A stretch of DNA of 64,000 bases, taken from positions 1 to 64,000 of the forward strand of contig NZ_FNSZ01000001.1 of the NCBI RefSeq assembly GCF_900105245.1, read 5' to 3'. Position 1 is the first letter of the stretch; each line of letters opens with the position of its first letter. Below are positions 51,411-59,885 of this stretch, one piece after another. The DNA comes from Streptomyces sp. 1222.5 (GTDB lineage Bacteria; Actinomycetota; Actinomycetes; Streptomycetales; Streptomycetaceae). Made by a program: the position numbers and the translations under genes. A model generated the notes under the pieces. It saw only the letters and a list, made by a program, of their open reading frames with translations, had not been told where the DNA came from and did no database searches.

Positions 51411-52028
51411 ATGAACCACGACCCCGGCCCTGCCGTGCCGGCAGGCCACGCGGCGCCGCCCGAGAGGGCACCAGGCGGTCCGGACAGCTGCCGCACTACC
51501 CACCGCCCGTGGTCAGCGCGCCGGCTCCCGGCAGCCGCGGCCGCATGTGTGATCTTGGTGGCGGCAGGTGCGGCACTGATCGATGTCGTCGCCGTTCGGG
51601 CGGGACGCCGGGCAGCAGCCTGGCGGCAGGAGCTGGCCGCCGCCCTTGCCACTCGTCCCGTGGACGATGCGTGGATGCTCACCGGAGCCGCCCTGGCGGC
51701 CGTCATCGGCCTGTGGCTGCTCGTTGTGGCGCTCACCCCCGGCCTGCGGCATCTGATGCCGATGCGCTCCCCGGCAAAGCAGCGGGCCCAACTGGACCGG
51801 GACGGCGCCGCCGTGCTCCTGCGTGATGCCGCGCTGCGGGTGCCCGGCGTGCGCACGGCGCGCATCCGTGTGCGCCGGCACCGCATCCTGGCACGCGCCG
51901 ATGTCCACTTCCGCGACCCCCAGCAGGTGAAGACCGCCCTCGCCGCAGTCCTGGACGACGAACGCGACCGGCTCGCTCTCTGCCATCCCCCGCGGATCGT
52001 CGTCCGCGTCCGCCACCGGAGCACCTGA
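51411..52028 (+). CDS. DUF6286-like membrane protein
   Basis: 205 aa. AAGGAGG precedes the ATG. Two transmembrane helices (AAAAACVILVAAGAALIDVV and AALAAVIGLWLLVVALTPGL) are followed by a cytoplasmic part with RDGAAVLLRDAALRVPGVRT, ARIRVRRHRILARADVHFRD and PPRIVVRVRH, i.e. an Asp23-like beta/alpha arrangement. I associate it with DUF6286, regularly found in actinobacterial Asp23 clusters. Confidence 0.75.
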   Translation: MNHDPGPAVPAGHAAPPERAPGGPDSCRTTHRPWSARRLPAAAAACVILVAAGAALIDVVAVRAGRRAAAWRQELAAALATRPVDDAWMLTGAALAAVIGLWLLVVALTPGLRHLMPMRSPAKQRAQLDRDGAAVLLRDAALRVPGVRTARIRVRRHRILARADVHFRDPQQVKTALAAVLDDERDRLALCHPPRIVVRVRHRST

Positions 52029-52053
52029 TGAGCACTCAGCACCGGAGCGTGCC

Positions 52054-52662
52054 ATGACGCCGCAACCCGTTCTCAACCGAGTCCTGTTGGCCGTCACCGG
52101 CCTGATCCTGCTCGGCGGCGGGTTGCTGATCATCGCCGCCGGTCTCGACCTGTACCGGCGATTTGACCTGACACCGCCCGCCGGCTGGCCGCTGGCCGCC
52201 CCCGATGACGTCCTCCTCGGTTCTGGTGACCGGGCCCGCTGGAGCAGCCAGGGCTGGTGGTGGTGGCCCGCGGTCATCGCCGCGCTCACCCTTGTCGCCC
52301 TGCTCGCCCTGTGGTGGCTGCTCGCCCAGCTCCGACGACGCCGACCCTCCCGGGTGCCTGTCGGCGCAGGCCACGCTCAGCAAGGCGTTGAACTCGGCCA
52401 CGGCGCGCTCGGCGACGCCATTGAGGCAGAAGCCGGAGCCCTGCCAGGCATCGACCGGGCGAAGGTCCGTCTCACCGGGCGCCCGGCACACCCGCGGGCC
52501 GACATCACTCTCATCCTCACGCCGGCGACAGCACCCGACACCGCTCTCAAGGCCCTGGGCGAAGGGCCCCTGGACAACGCCCGCCAGTCCACCGGCCGCG
52601 ACGACCTGTTCGCCGAGACCCGCCTGCGCGTCGCCCACCACAAGGCCCATCGGGTGGCATAG
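52054..52662 (+). CDS. AmaP-like Asp23 membrane anchor
   Basis: 202 aa. An N-terminal helix (VLLAVTGLILLGGGLLIIAA), a short extracytoplasmic loop and a second helix (WWWWPAVIAALTLVALLALW) are followed by a cytoplasmic domain ELGHGALGDAIEAEAGALPG, VRLTGRPAHPRADITLILTP. This is the layout of alkaline-shock membrane anchor protein AmaP, which tethers Asp23 to the membrane. Last gene of the plus-strand cluster. Confidence 0.75.
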   Translation: MTPQPVLNRVLLAVTGLILLGGGLLIIAAGLDLYRRFDLTPPAGWPLAAPDDVLLGSGDRARWSSQGWWWWPAVIAALTLVALLALWWLLAQLRRRRPSRVPVGAGHAQQGVELGHGALGDAIEAEAGALPGIDRAKVRLTGRPAHPRADITLILTPATAPDTALKALGEGPLDNARQSTGRDDLFAETRLRVAHHKAHRVA

Positions 52663-52795
52663 GCCGACGCCCTGGTGGGAGTGCTCGGGCAATAGGTACG
52701 TCCGTCCCTTTGTCAGCTTCTGGGTATTGCCCGCAGCTGCCAGGGCCGACGACGCTTACGTGGTGCGGCAGTCGGCGTGCTCGCCCAGGCGCTTC

Positions 52796-53230
52796 AATCG
52801 CCCCGGGTGTCACCGTGTCTGCGGGGCGCTGGGAGAGGAGCCGGAACCCTATCGCGGATGCGGGCGCAGCCGCGGCTGATGATCCGCGAGACGTGTAGCT
52901 GGGAGACGCCGAAGTGTTCGGCTATACGGGCTTGCGTCATGTCTTCGAAGAAGCGCATGTACAAGAGGGCCCGTTCTCGCGCGGAAAGACGGCGCAGTCC
53001 TCTTTGGCGGTTGCGGCCCAGTGGAGCGGAACGGCGGACGCTCTGATCGGCGCGGCAGGCGCGTGGCGCACCCGGCCGCAGCCCGACCAACGGGGTCAGC
53101 CCCCACCGGAGACGCGCACACAGTCGGCGGACGCTCCGGGACGAGGCGCGCCACGGGCTGGGGGGGCTCAGGCAGTTCACGGAAGGCCTCCTCCGCACCA
53201 CCACAGCACAGCCTTGCCGGATAGCCACCG
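52796..53230 (-). pseudogene. Remnant of SigB/SigF-type sigma factor
   Basis: The C-terminal part is intact region 4: RLSARERALLYMRFFEDMTQ then ARIAEHFGVSQLHVSRIISR, typical of SigB/F/G sigma factors. Upstream an alternate frame gives EEAFRELPEPP, the start of the inter-domain segment, but regions 2 and 3 are destroyed by deletions and frame changes. Non-functional. Confidence 0.65.
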
Positions 53231-53321
53231 CTCATGCAGCCAGGCCCGGTGGCTGGACCGGGCCCTGGCGTCACGCGCGGGAAGTGCGCCGCGGGCAGAT
53301 GCCGGCGTTCCCCGCGCTGTC

Positions 53322-53741
53322 CTACAGGTTGGGTCGGGCGGCGCTGATGTCGCCGAGTGCCGAGCGTGCATCGCGTTCGATCGCAAGGTCGCCGATGGAG
53401 ACGATGCCGACCGCATGCCCCTCCTCGACGACCGGAAGGCGGCGGATGGAATGCTCACGCATCAGCTCCACGGCACGGTCGAGGTCCTCGTCCGGGGTGA
53501 CGGTGACAAGATCGTCGCTGCAGGCGGAGGCCACAGTCTTCTCGTCCGGGTCACCGCCCTCGGCAAGCGCACGCACGACGAGGTCCCGGTCACTGACCAG
53601 GCCCCGCAGATCGTCGCCCTCGATGACCAGCACGATACCGATGTCCTCGTCGCGCATCTTCTGTGCCACCGCCGTCACCGACGCCTGCGGCTCGACCGTC
53701 ACCAGCTGGCTGGTCATGATGTCCCGCACATGCTGAGTCAT
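53322..53741 (-). CDS. CBS-domain protein
   Basis: 139 aa with two CBS motifs: VRDIMTSQLVTVEPQASVTA...GIVLVIEGDDLRGLVSDRDL and ACSDDLVTVTPDEDLDRAVE...RRLPVVEEGHAVGIVSIGDL. A Bateman module that binds adenine nucleotides. Stand-alone members are common in Streptomyces; some respond to hypoxia or stress. Last residues ARSALGDISAARPNL. Monocistronic. Confidence 0.92.
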   Translation of the reverse strand: MTQHVRDIMTSQLVTVEPQASVTAVAQKMRDEDIGIVLVIEGDDLRGLVSDRDLVVRALAEGGDPDEKTVASACSDDLVTVTPDEDLDRAVELMREHSIRRLPVVEEGHAVGIVSIGDLAIERDARSALGDISAARPNL

Positions 53742-54205
53742 GACTCCTCCCTAGGGTGAGAGCTGGTGCCCACTGGGCTACGACGGCCGGGTACCCGACC
53801 CATGCCCCCCTGCACCCGACGGGGGGGCTCAGAATCCGATGACCGAGAGCGGCTACGACCTTGCGGCCTGCGGTTCCGCACAGCGCCGCACCCAAGCGGG
53901 CGCCCGCCGACGCACGAGTACCGAGTTCAGGCGTCAACGCCCCGCGGCGCTGCCCCGGCCGTAGACCTCCGGACTGAGAGCGCGACGTCGGACCGTGAGC
54001 CGACAGGTCGCGGGGGCCGCACGGCAGCCGCTGCACTCGCACGGACTTGCGGCTTCTGAACGGTGCCCTGGGGCCCGGGCCTCGTGAGGCATTTGCCGGG
54101 CCTGCAACGAAGGGACGGAGGGCAGTGGCCCATGCGAGGCAGGCGTCAGCGCTGAGGGAAGGGGAACTCGGACGGTGCCGCACGAGCGGCGGGATGGTGA
54201 GTTCA
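53742..54205. other. Intergenic, nothing supported
   Basis: Contains the CBS-gene promoter area on the left. The overlapping frames on both strands show no motifs. Confidence 0.4.
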
Positions 54206-54234
54206 GGCGGCACGGTGGCGACGACCGTGCCGCC
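54206..54234 (-). terminator. Hairpin terminator
   Basis: GGCGGCACGGT-(GGCGACG)-ACCGTGCCGCC, an 11-bp perfect stem directly downstream of the truncated endonuclease gene on the minus strand. The arm GGCGGCACGG is also the stem of the terminator at 45613. Confidence 0.6.
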
Positions 54235-54242
54235 GCCCCCGG

Positions 54243-54616
54243 CTAGCGGGACCAGGTGGTTGGGCCCTCGATGTAGCGGTCGTCGTAGGGCGAGTACCGG
54301 GAACCCCCGACCAAGGAGCAGCGGTTGATCTGCTCGGGCGCGATGACGGCTTCGGCCTTGAGGACCTCGGCACGGGTGTTGCAGCCGTCCTTGTCAGCGT
54401 CCACCCAGTGCTTGAACGCGGTGCGGACGTGGCCGGTGCGGTCCTCGACACGGACCGGGAGCTGGGCAAGGGCGTCCTGCACGGGCAGGGTCACGCTCTC
54501 CCCGGGCGCGGCGGCGGGAGTGGCGGTGGGGCAGGCGCGGCGTGGGCGGCTGTCGGGGCAAGGAGAGCAGTGAGCGCCACCCCAGCGGCCAGGACGGCGG
54601 CGCGGACGAAGCGCAC
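54243..54616 (-). pseudogene. Truncated secreted HNH-family endonuclease (DUF1524-like)
   Basis: GTG start at 54616. Signal peptide VRFVRAAVLAAGVALTALLA then PTAAHAA, followed by a frame change near 54530 into ESVTLPVQDALAQLPVRVED, GHVRTAFKHWVDADKDGCNT and RAEVLKAEAVIAPEQ...YSPYDDRYIEGPT. The segment matches the start of Streptomyces secreted HNH nucleases (KHW.DADKDGC.TR.EVL). A stop then precedes the catalytic HNH region (usually ..DIDHMVPLAEAW). Non-functional. Confidence 0.75.
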
Positions 54617-54893
54617 GAGCGGAGGTCCTCTCGAAGATCGCTGAAGCCCCGCGGACCACTCCCGCTCTCTATCGGGCGGTGCTGCGGCCGGTTCCCTGGC
54701 GCGCGGCACACGCAGGCCGCTACGAAGATCACGACCACTGGGGCTGCCAAGCTGGATCACGGTGAAGTCGGGTGAGGCCGGGGACGCCCAGCGGAAGCCC
54801 ATCGCACTGGTGCTCACTCGTTCGGCGGTATGGCCAAAACGCCCAGGCCGTAAGACTCGGTCACCCCTTGATCATCTTCCTGGAGGAGACCGC

Positions 54894-55253
54894 ATGCGTC
54901 TGCCTGTTTGGTCAGCCGCCGCAGCGTTGGCCCTGGCAGCCACCGTCATTCCCGGCACAAACGCCATCGCGGCACAGCCCGGCAGACTGATCCCCGGCTG
55001 CCCGGGCGGCTCGATCTGCTTCTACACCGGCTCCAACTTCGGCGGTTCCAGCTGGGAATGGACCGCCAACAGCGGCTACCACGACCTGCCCGAGGCACTG
55101 CACGATCACGTGGGCTCCTTCGTGGCCAACACCGACGGCTGCCTCATCAACTGGCAGCCCAAGGAGACCCGCCTGGTTCACAAGGGCGACTATCGCATCA
55201 ACTACACCACGGACTTCGGCGGCAGGGTCGACGGCGTCGGCACCACCTGCTGA
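54894..55253 (+). CDS. Secreted peptidase inhibitor I36-like protein
   Basis: A 119-aa precursor, TGGAGGAG before the ATG. Signal peptide LPVWSAAAALALAATVIPGT, cleavage near AIAAQP. The mature domain is PGCPGGSICFYTGSNFGGSS then WEWTANSGYHDLPEALHDHV, GSFVANTDGCLINWQPKETR and a terminal TTC. The C..CFY....GG pattern and four cysteines match beta/gamma-crystallin-like I36 inhibitors such as the Streptomyces metalloproteinase inhibitor SMPI. Extracellular. Confidence 0.88.
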   Translation: MRLPVWSAAAALALAATVIPGTNAIAAQPGRLIPGCPGGSICFYTGSNFGGSSWEWTANSGYHDLPEALHDHVGSFVANTDGCLINWQPKETRLVHKGDYRINYTTDFGGRVDGVGTTC

Positions 55254-55644
55254 TCCCCCAACGCTCGTGTAGCGCCCTCCCCATCTTCGGCCAGCACACG
55301 ATGCGGCACGCCCCCGACCCGGTCCTGCCGCAGGGGCGGGCAGCGCTACACCGCCCCGCGAGCACCAGCCGTTCGCCAGCAAGCGCCTTGGAGGTATCGT
55401 CGGTGCCGAGGGGCCATCACGCTGTCTGCAAGGCCCCACCCGGCCGAACCGTACAGACGGCAGGTCTGTGCCCGACCGTCGTGGAAGGGCGCTGCAGGTG
55501 CGCGGGCGGTGGCCAGTCTTCGCCGTGCAGGGCCGGGCGTGCCCAGTCCGCCCCCCCAGGCCAAAAGCCGTCAGCGGCAAGGCCGCTCTGTCGGTGGGGG
55601 CGCGTAGCGTGAGCCAGCACACCGAACTTGCAGCAGGAATCACC
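55254..55644. other. Intergenic, nothing supported
   Basis: No credible gene. Includes an in-frame GTG upstream of the next gene at 55609 considered a less likely start. Confidence 0.4.
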
Positions 55645-56325
55645 ATGCCACCTCTTGGACAGCAGTCCGCTTCCACCGCCGTGCCGCTCGTGCAGCGTCG
55701 GCCGCGGCGGTCGTCCGTCCGTCACGGCCAGGCATCGTGCGCCGACTACGGCTGCACCCGCCCCGAGTGCCGCCAGGCCGCAGTGCGTGCGCGCCGCCAA
55801 CGCGGCCAGGACCGCCTGCGTGGTCTGTCCGCACGCGTTGCCCCCCGTGCCGCCGCACGGTGGGCCGGCCGGCTGCGCGAGCAGGGCATGTCCGCACAGG
55901 ACATCGCCGACCGAGCCGGCCTGTCCGTCACCCTGGTCCGCCGCCTCCTGCGCACCCCGGCACAAAGCCTGACGGCCGGGGACATCGCCCGCACAACCGC
56001 CGACGCCATACTGGGCATCCCTCTCCCCACTCGCCGCTCCCCCACCGCCCCCGGCCTGACCGACGCCACCGAAGCATCCCGCCTGCTGGCCGACCTGGCA
56101 CGCGCCGGATGGCCCGCCACCACACTCGCCCGACGCCTGGACGTCAGCTCACGCACCGTCGCCGAAGTCCGCGACCAGCGCCCCCGCCTCCACCTCGACC
56201 TGGCACTGCGCATACGCCGCCTGCACCGCCGCCTGATCAGCCTCGATCCCGCCGGCTACGGCATCCACCCCACCGACATCGCCCGCACCCGCGCCGCAGC
56301 CGCCCGACGCACCGCCAAGGCCTGA
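55645..56325 (+). CDS. Helix-turn-helix protein, mobile-element type
   Basis: 226 aa from ATG 55645, with GCAGGAAT upstream. A basic N-terminus contains HGQASCADYGCTRPECRQAA with three cysteines that could bind zinc. Two HTH-like segments follow, REQGMSAQDIADRAGLSVTL-VRRLL near residue 80 and AGWPATTLARRLDVSSRTVA near 155. Similar proteins occur in Streptomyces plasmids and integrative elements. Exact role unknown. Confidence 0.6.
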   Translation: MPPLGQQSASTAVPLVQRRPRRSSVRHGQASCADYGCTRPECRQAAVRARRQRGQDRLRGLSARVAPRAAARWAGRLREQGMSAQDIADRAGLSVTLVRRLLRTPAQSLTAGDIARTTADAILGIPLPTRRSPTAPGLTDATEASRLLADLARAGWPATTLARRLDVSSRTVAEVRDQRPRLHLDLALRIRRLHRRLISLDPAGYGIHPTDIARTRAAAARRTAKA

Positions 56326-56538
56326 GGCGGCAGAGCCCCAGAGCGCCGACGAGCCACGCCGCCCCGGCACGGTGAACGCGACGCGCCAAGGAGAGGAAAC
56401 GTCCGATGGTGGCGCGTGGCGATGGTCCCCGGAGGGGAGAACGTGCGGGGTGTACTCGCTCTGAGCACGCCGTGGAACACGGGCCGCCAGCGTCGCGCCG
56501 GCGGAAAACGTCAAGTGAAGTCAAGTGAAGGGGAATCC

Positions 56539-56991
56539 ATGCTTGTGCCGAGGCTTGCCGCCGTCGGAGCGGTTGTCGCACTCGCAGTGGGCCTGAGTAG
56601 TGCACCGGCTGTTGCCGTACCCCGCACCTCCGGTTTCAGGAACCAGGCTGCCGACCACCGGGGTTGCCTGGACTTCCGGGCCGACTACGGCCCATACATC
56701 TTCAACTGCAATCACACCAGCTATCAGCGGTGGTACTGGAACGACGACTACGAGTACACCGCGTTGCGGCAGCAGGCGACCGGGCTCTGCCTGACGCTGC
56801 GCAATGGCCAACTCACCATGAAGCCCTGCTCCGCCGCCGACGATGCGGCGATGTGGCAGATCGATGAGACACAACCCATGCTGATCAGGAACCTCGTCAG
56901 CCGAAAGTGCCTCGCGCGGACGGCAAACGATCGCGTCTCGACCGCGACGTGCACCGGAGGTGACTCCCAGCGTTGGACGACGACCTACTAG
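56539..56991 (+). CDS. Secreted ricin-type (RICIN) lectin-like protein
   Basis: A 150-aa precursor; GTGAAGGGGAA upstream. Signal peptide LAAVGAVVALAVGLSSAPAV, cleavage near AVAVP. The mature ~120 aa contain repeating trefoil features: CLDFRADYGPYIFNCNHTSY-QRWYW, GLCLTLRNGQLTMKPC, MWQID and CLARTANDRVSTATCTGGDS-QRWTT. QRW/MWQ closings mark beta-trefoil subdomains. Probably binds extracellular glycans. Confidence 0.85.
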   Translation: MLVPRLAAVGAVVALAVGLSSAPAVAVPRTSGFRNQAADHRGCLDFRADYGPYIFNCNHTSYQRWYWNDDYEYTALRQQATGLCLTLRNGQLTMKPCSAADDAAMWQIDETQPMLIRNLVSRKCLARTANDRVSTATCTGGDSQRWTTTY

Positions 56992-57113
56992 GCGTCGGGC
57001 GGAGCCCCACCCCGCCGGTCAGCCAGTCCGGCGAGGAATGGCACCGGGGCAGAACCCGGGGCCCGGAGCGGCGTCATGCTGAGGTCCGGGAAGGTCAGCC
57101 GCCCCGGACAGTA

Positions 57114-57146
57114 CTGTGCCCCGCCCCTCGGAGGGGCGGGGCACAG
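57114..57146. terminator. Strong bidirectional hairpin
   Basis: CTGTGCCCCGCCCCTC and its complement with a 1-2 base loop, between the convergent RICIN gene and the small minus-strand gene at 57163. Confidence 0.8.
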
Positions 57147-57162
57147 CAGACGGGCTGGGTAA

Positions 57163-57378
57163 TCAGCGGTTGGCGGAGACCGCGTACACCGAGATCCCGA
57201 TGCTGCTGTACGCGTCCTGACGCCCAAGAGCGATCCAGCCGCGTCCGTCGTCCGTCGGGAATGAGCCGACGAGCATCGCGTCAGCGCCCTGCGCCTCCGC
57301 CGTCGGAACGATCAACGCCGGCCTGAACAGCGCCATCCCCGCTCGCGTACGCACAACCAGCCGCTCGCCGTTCGTCAA
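57163..57378 (-). CDS. Hypothetical 71-aa protein, possibly truncated
   Basis: MTNGERLVVRTRAGMALFRP, ALIVPTAEAQGADAMLVGSF and TDDGRGWIALGRQDAYSSIG. Good codon bias and a strong terminator after the stop. No signal peptide and no clear ribosome binding site; it may be the end of a larger lost gene. Family unknown. Confidence 0.5.
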   Translation of the reverse strand: MTNGERLVVRTRAGMALFRPALIVPTAEAQGADAMLVGSFPTDDGRGWIALGRQDAYSSIGISVYAVSANR

Positions 57379-57394
57379 GGGCCTGCCCGGGGGG

Positions 57395-57820
57395 TCAGTT
57401 GGTTTTCTGGTTGTCGACTTGCTCGAAACGGCACCCGATGCTGTTGTCCGGGTCGTCCCCCGGGATCTGGAGGAGGATCAGCCGGCCATCACCCTGCAGC
57501 ACTGTCAACGGCTCGAAGGTGTTGCCTCTCTTCACCTCGAAATACTGCTTGCCCCTCACGGTCTCAAGCGTCCAACTCCCCTGACCGTCCTGTCTGCCGG
57601 TGATGCGGGCATCACACACGCTGTAACCCGTCGCCCAGTGTTTCCACCGGGCCGAACCACCCTTCTCCAGCACGAGAGAGGAGTCGCACGACTCGCCGGC
57701 GTGCCAGTGGCCCACGAGGTCGGAGCGGCTGACGTCCTTCGCTTCCGGTTCCATGGAGCATCCGGTGACAAGGCCTGTGCCGAGGCAGAGGAGGACTGTG
57801 GCTGCCAACCGATGGTTCAT
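57395..57820 (-). CDS. Lipoprotein of unknown function
   Basis: A 141-aa precursor from ATG 57820 (GGGGGCAGGA upstream). Signal peptide MNHRLAATVLLCLGTGLVTG with lipobox VTGC. The mature part has LVGHWHAGESCDSSLVLEKG, SARWKHWATGYSVCDARITG, GSWTLETVRGKQYFEVKRGN, a lipocalin-like G.W.......L...G..... pattern, and two or three further cysteines. Likely surface-anchored; ligand unknown. Confidence 0.75.
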   Translation of the reverse strand: MNHRLAATVLLCLGTGLVTGCSMEPEAKDVSRSDLVGHWHAGESCDSSLVLEKGGSARWKHWATGYSVCDARITGRQDGQGSWTLETVRGKQYFEVKRGNTFEPLTVLQGDGRLILLQIPGDDPDNSIGCRFEQVDNQKTN

Positions 57821-57908
57821 TCCTGCCCCCGTTTTCGTGACTGTGGGCAGACGATATGCCGCGGTGGGGCGCGTGCCTCGTGGAGGGGGGTGGCCAGGTC
57901 TGTGAGGG

Positions 57909-58118
57909 CTACCGGTAGACCGGTGGCGGCTGGACAGGCGGCGGTGGCGGCGGTGCGGGGTTTGCAGGGGGCCAGAAGGGGTCGTTCCAGGGATCGGAAG
58001 GCCGCGCTGGGTTTCCATGGCTGACGGGAATGTGGATCTTCCCGGCGGCCCACAGGACACCCAGCGTGATCAAGGCGGCCGTCACGATCGCCGCTAAGTG
58101 GTAGAAAGCCTGTTTCAA
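57909..58118 (-). CDS. Small membrane protein with proline-rich tail
   Basis: 69 aa: one transmembrane helix LAAIVTAALITLGVLWAAGK near the N-terminus, then WNDPFWPPANPAPPPPPPV and PVYR. The ATG is preceded by GAGGAAG. Its stop is 88 bases upstream of the lipoprotein start, so the two may be co-transcribed. Function unknown. Confidence 0.6.
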   Translation of the reverse strand: MKQAFYHLAAIVTAALITLGVLWAAGKIHIPVSHGNPARPSDPWNDPFWPPANPAPPPPPPVQPPPVYR

Positions 58119-58303
58119 CGCTTCCTCACCTACTCAATCAGGACACGCACTGCTCTTCTCCACTCTAGGGTTCAGCCTCCGAGCCGTACACGGACTTCCT
58201 CCTCCTGCGGGTGCCAAGTCCTCACGCCTGATCAGCCGGCACCACTGCCCTGCTTCGCCGCGAGCGCCGGCAGACCATCCCTCGCCTTCGGCTACGCGGG
58301 AGA

Positions 58304-58603
58304 TCAGGCGTGCGCGTGCCGGGGCCTGGTCGTCCGGCGTGGTACGGCATGGTGCGCAGGGCCCGCCGAGGCTGCCCTCGCCGCCTGGAGGCGCTGAAGC
58401 CACACGGTGGTGGTGAGAAACAGGCCGGTGAAGACGGCCAGGAGGAGGGCGGATACCCACATCTGCCGACTCCCCAGGCTCTGCCAGCCGGTCCAGGCGG
58501 TCGATGCCGCCCACACCAGGACGCCCACCGCGTAGAAGGCGCGGACCCGGCGCAGCTGCCGCACGGCCCGCTGGGACTTGATGCGATCAGTCGTGGATGC
58601 CAT
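58304..58603 (-). CDS. Small two-helix membrane protein
   Basis: 99 aa from ATG 58603. A basic N-terminus (MASTTDRIKSQRAVRQLRRV) precedes two hydrophobic helices (FYAVGVLVWAASTAWTGW and WVSALLLAVFTGLFLTTTVW), with a basic His/Arg-rich end. This layout is common among Streptomyces proteins of unknown function. No ribosome binding site stands out. Confidence 0.6.
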   Translation of the reverse strand: MASTTDRIKSQRAVRQLRRVRAFYAVGVLVWAASTAWTGWQSLGSRQMWVSALLLAVFTGLFLTTTVWLQRLQAARAASAGPAHHAVPRRTTRPRHAHA

Positions 58604-58661
58604 GCCGGCCCGTGTACCCCCGTACCTGCTGTTCAGCTGTCCGGGGTGGGTGCTGATCCCT

Positions 58662-58856
58662 TCACCCTTTTTCCTGCTGTCGGGTGCGCCCCTCGAAGTC
58701 ACGCCGTACCGCGGCACCCTGATCCTCAATCAGGCCTGCATCGTCCGGGAGGTCCAGAACGGCACCGCAGTGACTGCACAGTTTTCCGTTCTGGGCGGGC
58801 GTGCCGCAGGCTTTGCAGAACCGGTTGCCCTCGTCGTCTCGGGTCTTGCGTGTCAT
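58662..58856 (-). CDS. Small zinc-ribbon protein
   Basis: 64 aa from ATG 58856, AGGGAG upstream. NRFCKACGTPAQNGKLCSHC carries two CxxC pairs of a zinc ribbon, followed by GAVLDLPDDAGLIEDQGAAV and a charged tail. Likely a zinc-binding adaptor or regulatory peptide. Lies 58 bases upstream of the two-helix membrane protein in the same direction. Confidence 0.65.
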   Translation of the reverse strand: MTRKTRDDEGNRFCKACGTPAQNGKLCSHCGAVLDLPDDAGLIEDQGAAVRRDFEGRTRQQEKG

Positions 58857-59885
58857 GGCTCTCCCTTGTCGGGTGGGCGGTGATGCTTGCGGAGTACCCG
58901 CGGCTCGAGGAATCACCGGCCGCTCCGGACGGTGATCATCGGACATCTGGTCGCCGCATCGCCCCGTTCGGGGTGCCTCGGCGATCTTCCGAAGCCACCG
59001 CATCCGGCCCACCGACGAACACTCGCCACATCCCCGCGATCTGCCCCTCCGCAACGAGTTCCCGGCACGAGGTCATCAAGCGACAGCACCGCACGACGAA
59101 GGGACCCAAACCGACCATGCCGAACACCGTGCTGAGCACCTCAGTCGGTGCCGGCCTGCGCGCGCCTGGACCTCTCGTCGAGGAGATGAAGACGACGTTC
59201 GCGGCCCGGGAGCTTGCTCAGATGGACCGCGGGGGCCCCACCCACGGTCGTGAGGCTTACGACGCCATAGCAGCTGCTGGCCCTGCTGTGCAGCTTTGCC
59301 GCGTTGCAGGTGGCTCCCGAGATGCCTCGCAGCATGGAGCCCGAGGGTGTGGTGCGCATGCTGCAACATCCGGTCTGGATCTTCTGGGGGCAGACCGTCT
59401 CCCGGCGCGCCGCCAGGCGGCAGCGGCGTGGGCGGCTGTCGGGGCGAGGGAAACGCGAGCGGAGGTCCTCTCGAAGATCACGAAGGTGGTCGTGATCTTC
59501 GTAGTGGCCTGCGTCCCTCCTGGTACGACGGTGCTGACAGTGAGCGGCACTGGCGCGAGGCGTGGGAAACCGCCCCTGTGCACGCGAGGGGCCGTCTGCT
59601 CCTGACAAGTGAATCACCTTGCCCAGGCGTCAGGGGCTGTCGAACAGCTCGTTCCAACGTCGACCAGCAGACCGCCGATCCAGGGACCCCGTCCGCTGTA
59701 TATCGCCGCCGACCGCCCCCTTCAGTGTCGGGTGCTGGTGTTCAGCGGGCTTGGCCGCTCGTGCATGCATGCGAGTGAAAACTCGTGCGCGCCGCGACAT
59801 GAATGAAGATGCCCGGGCATACATTAGTGCGTTTTCCCTATGAACATGAATAAGCCCGTTTTGATGGAGAAGGGAGTACATAAGG
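58857..59885. other. Gene-poor 1 kb with endonuclease-gene remnant
   Basis: No gene is supported. At 59427-59487 two segments (CGTGGGCGGCTGTCGGGGC and GAGCGGAGGTCCTCTCGAAG) match, in the same order and orientation, the 5' end of the truncated endonuclease gene at 54540-54640, so a second copy of that gene once lay here. A frame from 59118 (MPNTVLSTSVGAG) is unconvincing. The AT-richer 59770-59885 is the promoter of the next gene. Confidence 0.5.

Noticed and set aside
58310..59605. 431-aa plus-strand frame
   Set aside because: It runs antisense through the zinc-ribbon and membrane-protein genes and across unrelated remnants. Low-complexity translation and no ribosome binding site.
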